In this document: positions 1 to 7,569 of the stretch, piece after piece
How positions within the stretch are numbered: the first letter of the stretch is position 1
Layout: each line of letters opens with the position of its first letter
Source of the DNA: Dysgonamonadaceae bacterium
Lineage (GTDB): Bacteria > Bacteroidota > Bacteroidia > Bacteroidales > Azobacteroidaceae
Assembly: GCA_031289145.1 (NCBI GenBank)
Contig: JAITQA010000030.1
Coordinates: 1 to 33,578, forward strand
Length of the DNA: 33,578 nucleotides
Direction of reading: 5' to 3'
The notes under the pieces: generated by a model
What the model was told of the DNA's origin: nothing
Seen by the model: only the letters and a program-made list of their open reading frames with translations
Databases searched by the model: none
Program-made: the position numbers and the translations under genes

Positions 1-1
1 A

Positions 2-46
2 AATCCTTACCGATACCTCACGCTAAAGCGAAGTTCAGTAAGGATT
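2..46 (-). terminator. Long stem-loop downstream of the flavin reductase gene
   Basis: Bases 2-13 pair with 35-46 over 12 positions, and a second helix pairs 21-23 with 28-30 inside it. The mismatches on the plus strand (C11/A37 and C17/A32) become G-U pairs in minus-strand RNA, so the structure fits a transcript coming from the sod-flavin reductase pair. It probably ends that transcript. The U-tract that would prove a terminator would lie beyond the window edge; only three U are visible. Confidence 0.45.
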
Positions 47-72
47 GAAATGCGATGTTTCAGTATCCGGCT

Positions 73-612
73 TTACAAGCCTTCACAAAATTCCGCAAAT
101 TTGGAAAGGTACATTTGAATAAATTCAATTGAACCGGCTACTACGCCTGTTGCATCCATGGAAGCGGAAGCGTCGAAATAAAACTCCGGTTGATGCATTA
201 AATTCATATCCAAAAAACAACAAACGTTTTTCAAATGTTGTTGGGCGCCGAAGGTTCCTATTTTTCCCAGGGATGCGCCTATGATGGCGGCCGGTTTTCT
301 GCGCCATAGATTGTTCTGTAGCGGACGACTGCCCCAGTCAATAGCATTTTTCAACACGCCGGGAAAAGAACGGTTGTATTCAGGTGTGATAAAGAGAACT
401 GCATCCGCTTCCTTGACCAATCCCTGAAAATGAACCACACTTTCGGGGGGATTATTTTCAATATCCTGTGAATAAAACGGTAGCGTGGATAGCTCACAGG
501 TTTGCAACACAATATTTGCCGTGTTATGTTTAACCAACTCATGATACAAACGCTTGTTAAGAGAATCTTTACTGATACCTCCAATCAACGCTAAAACTTT
601 CAGACGATTCAT
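73..612 (-). CDS. NADPH-dependent FMN reductase family protein
   Basis: A 179-residue flavodoxin-fold protein that probably reduces FMN or small quinone- or azo-type acceptors with NAD(P)H in the cytoplasm. Seen in the sequence: an N-terminal phosphate-binding segment (ALIGGISKDSLNKRL, about residues 8-22), the family-typical stretch TPEYNRSFPGVLKNAIDW near residues 76-93, and a GASLGKIGTFGAQQHL segment around 112-127 that closes the flavin site. Length is normal for the family. The ATG at 612 is well placed, starting 13 nt after the sod stop codon on the same strand, so both are likely one transcript. That pairing suggests a role in redox or oxidative-stress defence, which is inference; the real substrate cannot be read from sequence. 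Confidence 0.88.
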   Translation of the reverse strand: MNRLKVLALIGGISKDSLNKRLYHELVKHNTANIVLQTCELSTLPFYSQDIENNPPESVVHFQGLVKEADAVLFITPEYNRSFPGVLKNAIDWGSRPLQNNLWRRKPAAIIGASLGKIGTFGAQQHLKNVCCFLDMNLMHQPEFYFDASASMDATGVVAGSIEFIQMYLSKFAEFCEGL

Positions 613-625
613 AGTGTGCTATGTT

Positions 626-1273
626 TCAATACCTTGATTCAACAACCGTCCAATCTACAATCTTCCACAACTCTTTCAGATGGTCGGCACGCCTGTTCTG
701 GTAGTCGAGGTAATAAGCATGTTCCCAAACATCGAAGCCCAGAAGCGGCTTTAATCCTTTGACTACCGGATTACTACCGTTTGCTTCTTTGGTAATCGAC
801 AATTTTCCATCTTTGTCTTCAGCCAGCCAAACCCATCCGGAACCGAATAAACCGGCTCCTGCCGTTTCAAATTCTTTCTGAAAATTCTCAAAAGAACCAT
901 ACGCAGCAACAAGAGCAGCGGCTAATTTACCGGACGGTTTCCCGCCCCCATTGGGAGAAAATTGGGTAAAATAGAGATTATGATTCAATATTTGCCCCGC
1001 ATTATTGAAAATAGCGCCATCCGATTCCTTTACAATCGTTTCAAGTTCGGCGTTTTCAAACTTTGTTCCTTGAATCATATTATTCAAGTTATTCACATAC
1101 GTCTGGAGATGCTTACCATGATGGAATTCAATGGTTTGCTTACTAATTACCGGTTCCAGAGCATCTACGGCATACGGTAATTTTACTAATTCAAATTTCA
1201 TATCATTTTCGTTTTTAGCGGTCTCTTGACCATTTGTAATAAATAAAATCAAACTTAAAAATAAAATAATCAT
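626..1273 (-). CDS. sodB: Fe/Mn-type superoxide dismutase, with possible N-terminal leader
   Basis: Converts superoxide to oxygen and hydrogen peroxide using an active-site iron or manganese ion. All four metal ligands are visible. Counting from the internal Met at 1201, the first is His27, then the His in LNHNLYF, then Asp and His in DVWEHAYY. The NNAGQ stretch resembles the cambialistic enzymes of Bacteroidales. Two starts are possible. The ATG at 1201 gives the canonical 191-residue enzyme. The ATG at 1273 adds 24 residues with a very hydrophobic segment (IILFLSLILFIT) resembling a signal peptide or anchor without a basic N-region. A -7 element at 1305-1312 lies just ahead of the longer start, so the longer form is plausible and would place the enzyme outside the cytoplasm. 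Followed 13 nt later by the flavin reductase gene. Confidence 0.92.
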   Translation of the reverse strand: MIILFLSLILFITNGQETAKNENDMKFELVKLPYAVDALEPVISKQTIEFHHGKHLQTYVNNLNNMIQGTKFENAELETIVKESDGAIFNNAGQILNHNLYFTQFSPNGGGKPSGKLAAALVAAYGSFENFQKEFETAGAGLFGSGWVWLAEDKDGKLSITKEANGSNPVVKGLKPLLGFDVWEHAYYLDYQNRRADHLKELWKIVDWTVVESRY

Positions 1274-1304
1274 ATTGATTGATTTTTTTAATAAATATAT
1301 AGGG

Positions 1305-1312
1305 CAAAGGTA
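1305..1312 (-). promoter_or_regulatory. -7 promoter element for sod
   Basis: TACCTTTG on the minus strand matches the Bacteroidota -7 consensus TAnnTTTG. Transcription would begin near 1298, about 25 nt before the ATG at 1273. No good -33 TTTG is seen at the expected distance. The element lies just downstream of the terminator of the preceding operon, which supports an independent sod promoter. Confidence 0.5.
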
Positions 1313-1333
1313 ACGAAAATTTTATGTACTTGA

Positions 1334-1378
1334 ATAAAAAAAGCAAACGATAGTATCTATCGGTAGATAGATACTGTC
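1334..1378 (-). terminator. Intrinsic terminator after the nupG-like gene
   Basis: AGTATCTATC (1352-1361) and GATAGATACT (1366-1375) form a perfect 10-bp stem with a GGTA loop. It extends to 13 pairs (1349-1378) with one wobble. In the minus-strand sense the stem is followed by a T-rich run (1334-1347). It begins 4 nt after the stop codon of the transporter and separates that operon from sod. Confidence 0.82.
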
Positions 1379-1382
1379 AATA

Positions 1383-2606
1383 TCATACCTCCCGAACGTG
1401 CTTGTACCGGAAGAAAAGTGCGAATAACACGCCGATTACGGCTGCATACCCTGCAAACGAAAACCAAGCGACAGGCCAATTGATAAGGCCCTCTTTCGTG
1501 TAGTGATTAATCACGGCTTCTGCGCCATAATTCCCAATAACTGCGCCCAATCCGTTGGTCACCATCATCAACATTCCCTGTGCACTGGCGCGGAATTTGG
1601 CCGGTGTTTCTTTTTCTATAAAAAGCGAACCGGAGATGTTGAAAAAGTCGAAAGCCATACCATATATTATCATGGAAAGCGTTAACCAAAGCATGCCCAT
1701 TCCTGCCGGATTGCCGATACCAAACAAGCCAAAACGCAATACCCAGGCTCCCAGACTCATCAGCATCACGGTTTTGATACCGAACCGGCGCAAAAAGAAA
1801 GGAATAGCCAATATAAACAAGGCTTCCGATATTTGCGAAACGGACATGAAAATGTTGTTGTATTGAACGGCAAACGAATCGGGATAATCCGCTTCGAAAC
1901 TACCAAGAAAAAGGCTCCCGTAAGAATTGGTTATCTGCAGACAGACACCCAACAGTATTGCAAAGAGGAAAAAAACAGCCATCCGTTTTTCTTTCAGCAA
2001 GGCCAAAGCATCCAATCCCAGAAGGGAAACAAGCGAACCGCCTTTTTGCGCTTTAGTAGGCGGAGAAGGCGGTAGCGTAAACGAATACAAACCTAAGAAC
2101 AATGCCGAACCGCAAGCCAACAGCAACTGATTGGGACTGGTTCCCCAACCGGCCAGATTCACTATCCACATGGCAACGATAAACCCAACCGTCCCCCAGG
2201 AACGTATCGGTGGAAAATCTTTCACCGTATCCATGTTGTTTTTGGCCATGATGCTGTAACAAACGGAATAACTCAGCCCGATGGTAGGCATAAAGACCAA
2301 AGCATTCAGAAACATGAACAGGTACAGTCTATTGAAACCGGTAGCCGTTGATGCCAGATAAAGACAACATGCGCCCAGCAGATGCAATATACCCAACAAC
2401 CGTTCCGCATTAAGCCACCGGTCAGCCACAATACCCATGATAGCGGGCATAATAAAAGAAGCAATACCGGCTGTAGCGAACAGTGTTCCGATTTTATCTC
2501 CCATTCCCATGCTGCCCATATAGTTTCCAAACGAAATGAGCCACGAACCCCAAATAAAAAATTCGAGGAATTGTGTAATGGTGAGGCGCAGTTTTAATCC
2601 CATCAT
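1383..2606 (-). CDS. nupG: NupG-like nucleoside:H+ symporter (MFS)
   Basis: A 407-residue inner-membrane carrier of the nucleoside:H+ symporter family, expected to import nucleosides with protons. The sequence follows Escherichia coli NupG closely from memory: an N-terminal FLEFFIWGSWLISFGNYM segment, MPAIMGIVADRWL near residue 53, DFPPIRSWGTVGFIVAMW around 130, LLGLDALALLKEKRMAVFF in the central loop and DFFNISGSLFIEKE in the second half. About twelve hydrophobic segments are present. Two tandem ATG codons (2606 and 2603) could start it. It begins 4 nt after the serA-like stop codon, so it is translated from the same message. Nucleoside transport and a serine-pathway enzyme have no obvious link; the shared operon may simply be ancestral. 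Confidence 0.9.
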   Translation of the reverse strand: MMGLKLRLTITQFLEFFIWGSWLISFGNYMGSMGMGDKIGTLFATAGIASFIMPAIMGIVADRWLNAERLLGILHLLGACCLYLASTATGFNRLYLFMFLNALVFMPTIGLSYSVCYSIMAKNNMDTVKDFPPIRSWGTVGFIVAMWIVNLAGWGTSPNQLLLACGSALFLGLYSFTLPPSPPTKAQKGGSLVSLLGLDALALLKEKRMAVFFLFAILLGVCLQITNSYGSLFLGSFEADYPDSFAVQYNNIFMSVSQISEALFILAIPFFLRRFGIKTVMLMSLGAWVLRFGLFGIGNPAGMGMLWLTLSMIIYGMAFDFFNISGSLFIEKETPAKFRASAQGMLMMVTNGLGAVIGNYGAEAVINHYTKEGLINWPVAWFSFAGYAAVIGVLFALFFRYKHVREV

Positions 2607-2610
2607 CGTA

Positions 2611-3531
2611 TTATTTATTTACCTGAAACTTAGTGTTCCCGTTTTTGAAAAAATCTACAATCTGATTGGCGGCTGCAATTCCGGCATTGTTATTGGCTTC
2701 TGCGGTCTGGGCGCCCATCTTTTTGGGCGTAGTGAAATACCTGCCCGGAAATTTAGCTTTCAACACAGCGTCATTGCCCGGCGTAATATCGGTCAAGTAT
2801 TTGAAATCCGGACGGTCTTCCATCAGTTTTTCCAATTCCGATTCGTTGATTACTTCCTTGCGTGCTGTATTTATCAACACGGCTTTCTTCGGCATTTTGC
2901 TCAACAAAGCGTAATTGATGGAATTTTTTGTTTCGGCGGTTGCCGGTATATGTAACGAGACATACTGACAGGTCGCATACAATTCTTCGGCTGAAGCAAG
3001 CGCTTTCACCCCTTCTTTTTCAATGGCATCGGCAGGAAAAAAAGCGTCGAATGCATACACATCCATTCCGAAACCTTTGGCAATACGGGCTACATTCCGG
3101 CCTACATTGCCATAAGCATGGATACCTAATTTCTTACCCAACAATTCGGTACCGGAACTCCCATCGTAGAAATTACGGGCTGCCGAAACCATCATCCCGG
3201 CCGCCAATTCCGCCACGGCGTTCGAGTTCTGGCCGGGTGTATTCATTACTGCCACTTTGTGTGCGGTAGCCGCCTCCAAATCCACATTGTCATATCCGGC
3301 GCCGGCGCGAACCACTATTTTTAAGTCTTTCGCTGCCGCCAACACTTCTGTATCAATGATGTCGCTGCGGATAATAATAGCATTTACGTCTTTTACCGCA
3401 TCCAATAATTGCGATTTATTCGTGTATTTCTCCAACAGGATAAAATCGAATCCCGCATTATCAATCACTTGTTTAATTTTTTGCACAGCATCTGCTGCAA
3501 ACGGTTTTTCTGTAGCAATCAGTATTTTCAT
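2611..3531 (-). CDS. serA: D-3-phosphoglycerate dehydrogenase-like protein (short type)
   Basis: A 306-residue NAD-dependent 2-hydroxyacid dehydrogenase of the type annotated as SerA in Bacteroides, expected to oxidise 3-phosphoglycerate in the first step of serine synthesis. The nucleotide-binding loop reads GIHAYGNVGRNVARIAKGFG (residues 134-153). The substrate-binding PGQNSNAVAE segment and the catalytic Arg in INTARKEVIN are present. The other two members of the classical Arg-Glu-His triad look replaced: the region equivalent to DVFPTEP reads DITPGND, and TPHxG reads TPKKMG. There is no C-terminal ACT domain, so no feedback control by serine through it. serC, a common neighbour in this phylum, is absent here. 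The gene lies 43 nt after the kinase and 4 nt before nupG. Confidence 0.82.
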   Translation of the reverse strand: MKILIATEKPFAADAVQKIKQVIDNAGFDFILLEKYTNKSQLLDAVKDVNAIIIRSDIIDTEVLAAAKDLKIVVRAGAGYDNVDLEAATAHKVAVMNTPGQNSNAVAELAAGMMVSAARNFYDGSSGTELLGKKLGIHAYGNVGRNVARIAKGFGMDVYAFDAFFPADAIEKEGVKALASAEELYATCQYVSLHIPATAETKNSINYALLSKMPKKAVLINTARKEVINESELEKLMEDRPDFKYLTDITPGNDAVLKAKFPGRYFTTPKKMGAQTAEANNNAGIAAANQIVDFFKNGNTKFQVNK

Positions 3532-3574
3532 AAAAAAGTTTAATATTTAATGTTTAAAAAATAACTTCGTATTG

Positions 3575-6061
3575 TTAGCCGTCCACTGTAACTTTTTCAG
3601 TTAGCAACGAACGGAACTCGTGCGCTTCTTTTATTTTTTCATCAAATAAGCGGAACAAAGATACAATTTTTTCTTGGGATTGACTTCCCTTTTCAAAATC
3701 ATTTAACAGCGAAACAATTTCTGTTGCAGAAATCATTCGCATCAAGGAACTCATTTTATGCGCAAGCCGTTTGACTGTTTCCCAGTCCTTACCCTCAAAA
3801 GCCTTACGCAAAAAAGCTGAATTTATTTCCGTTTCTTCAATAAAAGAGTTAATTATGTTCTGCATAGATTCCTTGTCATCTGGCATAAACTCCAGCAAAT
3901 TGTCGAAATCAAATCCGCTTTGATTCAAATATTTTGTCGGAGAATTTATTTCATGACCGGTGTATTTTTCGATGGTTTTTAATAAATCATGTACCTTAAA
4001 CGGTTTGGAAAGGAAGCCGGAAAAACCATTATCCAAATTATCTTCAATCCAATACGTATTCGCCGAAAAACCAATTACCGGGAGTGTAGCCGCGCCGGGG
4101 AATGACATTTTGCGTAATTTTTCGATCAATTCATATCCCGTCATATCAGGCATTTGTATGTCTACAAAAAGTATATTGAACGACTCTTGCTCTAATAATT
4201 TCAATGCTTTGTTTGCATTGGAACAGCAGATGAAAGACAAGTTTTCTTTTTTCATCACCTCTGAAAGCAGATTAAGGTGCATCCTGTCATCATCAATGAA
4301 TAACACACGTATATTCCGGAGAGGAGCTATGTGTATATCATTTTGTATATTATTTTGGGCTGCCGGAAATTCATCTTCAACCGGGGTTAACGGCAAAAAA
4401 AGCCTGAAATCGGCGCCTTGGCCTACCTGCGACTCAAGCGCAAGGCGACCACCCAGCAGATGCGTGAGTTTTTTGGAAATCGTCAATCCCAAACCGGCGC
4501 CTTCCACATCCAATTTTACATCATCCAAACGAATAAATTCCTCAAAAATTCTGGCTTTATCCTTTTCGGCAATCCCCGGCCCATTGTCTTTAACCGATAT
4601 CCATAGTTCGTTATTATCTTCAACAGAGGCGGAAAGACTGACTTCCCCATTCTCTTGCGTATATTTTATCGCATTGGAAATCAGATTATTCAGTATTTGC
4701 CGGATACGGTAAGCATCGCTTTGGTACTTGGCGTCTTTTTCAATATTTGTCTCCAACTTGAAATTTATCTTTTTCTTTTCCGCCTGCGGAAGGAAACTGA
4801 TATAGATGCCATTCAGTAATGCCAAAGGAGAAAAAGAGGAAATATTCAAGTGCGGTTCATTTCTTTCAAGATGTTGGAAATCAAGTAAATTCTTAACTAA
4901 ATCAATAATATGGAAAGCTGAAGAATTCATATTATTGATATAATATTGTTGTTTTTTCGACAGTTTTTCGTCCGACATTAAATCAAGGAAGCCCATAATG
5001 GAACTGATAGGCGCTTTGATATCGTGCGTAATGGAATAAATCAATTGTTCCCGGGCTACCAATAATTTTTCTACACGTTTTTTAGAAGTACGAATACTTT
5101 TATGCAATTTTTGACTTTGACTCAACGATTTTAGTATCCATGTCATAAAAAAAACAGCGACAAACAATGCTGCCAAACCGATTAGTGCAATATTATTTGC
5201 AAATTTTTTCTGTAATTCGGCCTTATTTTTCAATACGTTCAGGTTACTTTTATATTCGAGGTCTTCAATTTTTCGCATGATTTGCCGGATTTGTGTGCTG
5301 GCCTGTTCATTTATCAGCGAAATATCGCTTTGCCGGATGATTAATTGTTTGATAATGGCAGCATTTTTCTTTAGTGTAGCATAATTTACTTCCTGTATTA
5401 TGTTAACTATCGTATCCGATACGGACGGTAGATCTATTTCATTCAATTCGGAAACCGAACTTTTCTTTACTTGCGTTAATTTTTCCGGCTGAGAAGATTT
5501 CATAGCGCCGAATACGCGCTTGAAAAAACCTTTTTTCTCCGTCATAACCATAGTGGTATCTTCTGTCGTTTGGATTTTATTTATCAAGAGGTTCTGCAAA
5601 GAATCCAAATCATGCCAGGTAGAAATAGTAGAATTTGTAATTTTCTTCACTGTCTTTGCTTCCATATCATGCAATAAACCAAGTAACATTCCGGTATTTT
5701 CTTGTTTTTGTTTCATGAGGGAAGAGAGAGTATCCAAGGCCATACGTATCTCCTTGTCTTTAGATATGGATTTCATCGTGTCTATCCGCAAAAAGACTTC
5801 AGTCATCAATTGGTCATAGTTTTGTACGCGCTTCTCATCGCTGACGATAGCCATAAGCCCTATGGTTCCTTCCAAATGATACATGGCAACCAAGGTATTG
5901 TTAAGTTCAACCAACTCCTTTTTGTATACCGGGTGATCGGAAATATGCAATGATTTGGACATGTCAAGATAAATCGTAACGAATCCGAAGATTGCCAATG
6001 ACAATAAAATACAATATCCCAATATAACAATCAGTCGCGTATTTATCTTGTGTTTCTTCAT
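3575..6061 (-). CDS. Hybrid sensor histidine kinase (HisKA-HATPase-REC-Hpt)
   Basis: An 828-residue membrane sensor. Domains in order: transmembrane helix at about 11-33, a long mostly helical sensor region (34-289) with no recognised ligand fold, second transmembrane helix at about 290-310, coiled linker, HisKA with phospho-His346 in SITHDIKAPIS, HATPase with N box NLISNAIKYT, G1 DNGPG and G2 GAGLGL, receiver domain with acidic residues 590-592 and phospho-acceptor Asp634 in FVDIQMPD, then a C-terminal Hpt domain with His768 in RLAHKMSS. The sensor region is rich in Lys, Ser and Thr and contains a segment KKGFFKRVFGAMKSS that is unusual for a periplasmic loop. The gene follows the NtrC-type regulator by 3 nt, so the two are almost certainly partners. 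The signal is unknown. Confidence 0.92.
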   Translation of the reverse strand: MKKHKINTRLIVILGYCILLSLAIFGFVTIYLDMSKSLHISDHPVYKKELVELNNTLVAMYHLEGTIGLMAIVSDEKRVQNYDQLMTEVFLRIDTMKSISKDKEIRMALDTLSSLMKQKQENTGMLLGLLHDMEAKTVKKITNSTISTWHDLDSLQNLLINKIQTTEDTTMVMTEKKGFFKRVFGAMKSSQPEKLTQVKKSSVSELNEIDLPSVSDTIVNIIQEVNYATLKKNAAIIKQLIIRQSDISLINEQASTQIRQIMRKIEDLEYKSNLNVLKNKAELQKKFANNIALIGLAALFVAVFFMTWILKSLSQSQKLHKSIRTSKKRVEKLLVAREQLIYSITHDIKAPISSIMGFLDLMSDEKLSKKQQYYINNMNSSAFHIIDLVKNLLDFQHLERNEPHLNISSFSPLALLNGIYISFLPQAEKKKINFKLETNIEKDAKYQSDAYRIRQILNNLISNAIKYTQENGEVSLSASVEDNNELWISVKDNGPGIAEKDKARIFEEFIRLDDVKLDVEGAGLGLTISKKLTHLLGGRLALESQVGQGADFRLFLPLTPVEDEFPAAQNNIQNDIHIAPLRNIRVLFIDDDRMHLNLLSEVMKKENLSFICCSNANKALKLLEQESFNILFVDIQMPDMTGYELIEKLRKMSFPGAATLPVIGFSANTYWIEDNLDNGFSGFLSKPFKVHDLLKTIEKYTGHEINSPTKYLNQSGFDFDNLLEFMPDDKESMQNIINSFIEETEINSAFLRKAFEGKDWETVKRLAHKMSSLMRMISATEIVSLLNDFEKGSQSQEKIVSLFRLFDEKIKEAHEFRSLLTEKVTVDG

Positions 6062-6064
6062 ATA

Positions 6065-7402
6065 TTAATTATCAATATTATACAAAGACATTCTTTTATA
6101 TAGGGTTTTTCGGTCAATATGCAATAATTCCGCCGCTTTGGACTTGTTATTTTTAGCTTTACTGAGCGCTTCCTCTATCTGGATTTTTTCTTGCATCTCT
6201 TTGCTTGTTTTTACTTTATTATGGTCATAATGAAAAATAGCGGGCACATTTTCCCGTAATAATTCAAGTTTGATAATGGGGTCTTGTGTCACAAGCGCCA
6301 GCCTGAAAACGACATTCTTCAATTCCCGGAGATTTCCCGGCCAATGATATATCTGAAACAATTGCAAGGTTTTTTCATCAAAACCAATTACATTCTTATT
6401 TATTTCGGTATTCGCTTTTTTCAAAAAATGATGTGCGAACAGACTGATGTCTTCCTTGCAGTTTTCAAGGGTAGGAATATGAATCATAAACTCATTGACA
6501 CGGTGAAACAAATCAGACCGGAACCGGCCGTTAACAATCGCCATATCCATATCCTCGTTGGTTGCTACTACGACTCTTACATCTACCGGAATTTCCTTAT
6601 TTGCGCCTACCGGCTTAATCTTTTTCTCCTGAAGCACACGCAATAACTGCATCTGCGTATCTACCGACAGATTCCCTATTTCGTCGAGAAACAAAGTGCC
6701 GCCGTCTGCTTCCGCAAAATGGCCTCTTTTGTTGCTGATTGCGCCTGTGAATGAGCCGCGTATATGTCCGAAAAAATCACTGGCGGATAATTCTTTTGAC
6801 ATGGCGCCACAATCTACCGGAATAAACGGGCCTGACGACCGATTGCTTTTTTCATGGATCAATCTGGCAATATGCTCTTTACCCACACCACTGTTTCCTT
6901 TAATAAAAACAGAAAGATTTGTAGGCGCTACTAAATTTACATATTCATACATTTTCCGGTATTCTATCGAATTACCCTGGATAAATTCAGCATTGGATTT
7001 TTTACTATTCTCCGTAACTTCCAACAAAGGTTTTTCCATTTTACCCGTTACCTCTGCCATACTGATTTTATCCAATAACTCCTCCGGATTTATCGGTTTT
7101 TCAATATAATCGTAAGCGCCCGCACGAATGCACTCGACGGCAGATTGAATATCCGCATAGCTCGTCATTACAATGAAAACGATATTCGGATGGGCTGTTT
7201 TTACCCATTTTAATAAATCAATACCATTTCCATCCGGAAGACGCATATCTGAAATTATTAAATCCGGCTGCTTCTCTTCTATTGCCTTTTTTGCATCGGC
7301 AATGTTGATAGCTGTAATCACACTAAATCCACGTTTTGTAAACCAAGTTTTCAACATTAGACCTAACGTGATAACATCGTCTAAGATTAGTATATTCTTC
7401 AT
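6065..7402 (-). CDS. NtrC-family sigma-54-dependent response regulator
   Basis: A 445-residue transcription activator. An N-terminal receiver domain has Asp8/Asp9 and phospho-acceptor Asp52 in ISDMRLPD. The AAA+ domain shows Walker A GNSGVGKE, the sigma-54 contact loop as GSFTGA instead of the common GAFTGA, Walker B GGTLFLDEIG, and the arginine-finger region FRSDLFHRVNEF. A Fis-type helix-turn-helix (KAAELLHIDRKTLYKRM) ends the protein. It should open promoters used by RNA polymerase with RpoN after phosphorylation. It is the first gene of the block and is followed 3 nt later by its likely kinase. I did not find a convincing -24/-12 promoter in the window, so its targets are probably elsewhere. 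Confidence 0.93.
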   Translation of the reverse strand: MKNILILDDVITLGLMLKTWFTKRGFSVITAINIADAKKAIEEKQPDLIISDMRLPDGNGIDLLKWVKTAHPNIVFIVMTSYADIQSAVECIRAGAYDYIEKPINPEELLDKISMAEVTGKMEKPLLEVTENSKKSNAEFIQGNSIEYRKMYEYVNLVAPTNLSVFIKGNSGVGKEHIARLIHEKSNRSSGPFIPVDCGAMSKELSASDFFGHIRGSFTGAISNKRGHFAEADGGTLFLDEIGNLSVDTQMQLLRVLQEKKIKPVGANKEIPVDVRVVVATNEDMDMAIVNGRFRSDLFHRVNEFMIHIPTLENCKEDISLFAHHFLKKANTEINKNVIGFDEKTLQLFQIYHWPGNLRELKNVVFRLALVTQDPIIKLELLRENVPAIFHYDHNKVKTSKEMQEKIQIEEALSKAKNNKSKAAELLHIDRKTLYKRMSLYNIDN

Positions 7403-7461
7403 TTAAGCGCTTTAATTTCAAAAAAAATTATCCCTGTCACCACTATCTTTATTTTAGGCTG

Positions 7462-7469
7462 CAAAGTTA
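7462..7469 (-). promoter_or_regulatory. -7 promoter element for the NtrC-type regulator operon
   Basis: TAACTTTG on the minus strand fits TAnnTTTG. It predicts a leader of roughly 50 nt before the ATG at 7402. The -33 region is only a T/A-rich stretch. This is a housekeeping-type promoter, so the operon is probably not sigma-54-dependent itself. Confidence 0.5.
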
Positions 7470-7543
7470 ATTGATAAACTTATAAAAAAAAAATTTAAAC
7501 TGATAAATAAAAGCAACCGGCTGCTTTTTTCCAAAAAAAACAG

Positions 7544-7551
7544 TATTTTTG
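7544..7551 (+). promoter_or_regulatory. -7 promoter element for the radical SAM gene
   Basis: TATTTTTG fits TAnnTTTG. It predicts a start of transcription near 7558 and a very short leader before the ATG at 7570. This argues against the in-frame TTG at 7549, which lies inside the element. Confidence 0.5.
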
Positions 7552-7569
7552 TGTGGTAATTACAGGCGA

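Noticed and set aside
6065-7470. Sigma-54 (-24/-12) promoter near the NtrC-type operon or elsewhere in the window.
   Set aside because: By eye, no TGGC-N8-10-TGC match with correct GG/GC spacing was found in intergenic sequence; the operon has a housekeeping -7 element.
7549-7569. TTG start at 7549 for the radical SAM gene.
   Set aside because: It lies within the -7 promoter element TATTTTTG; ATG 7570 gives the usual N-terminus.
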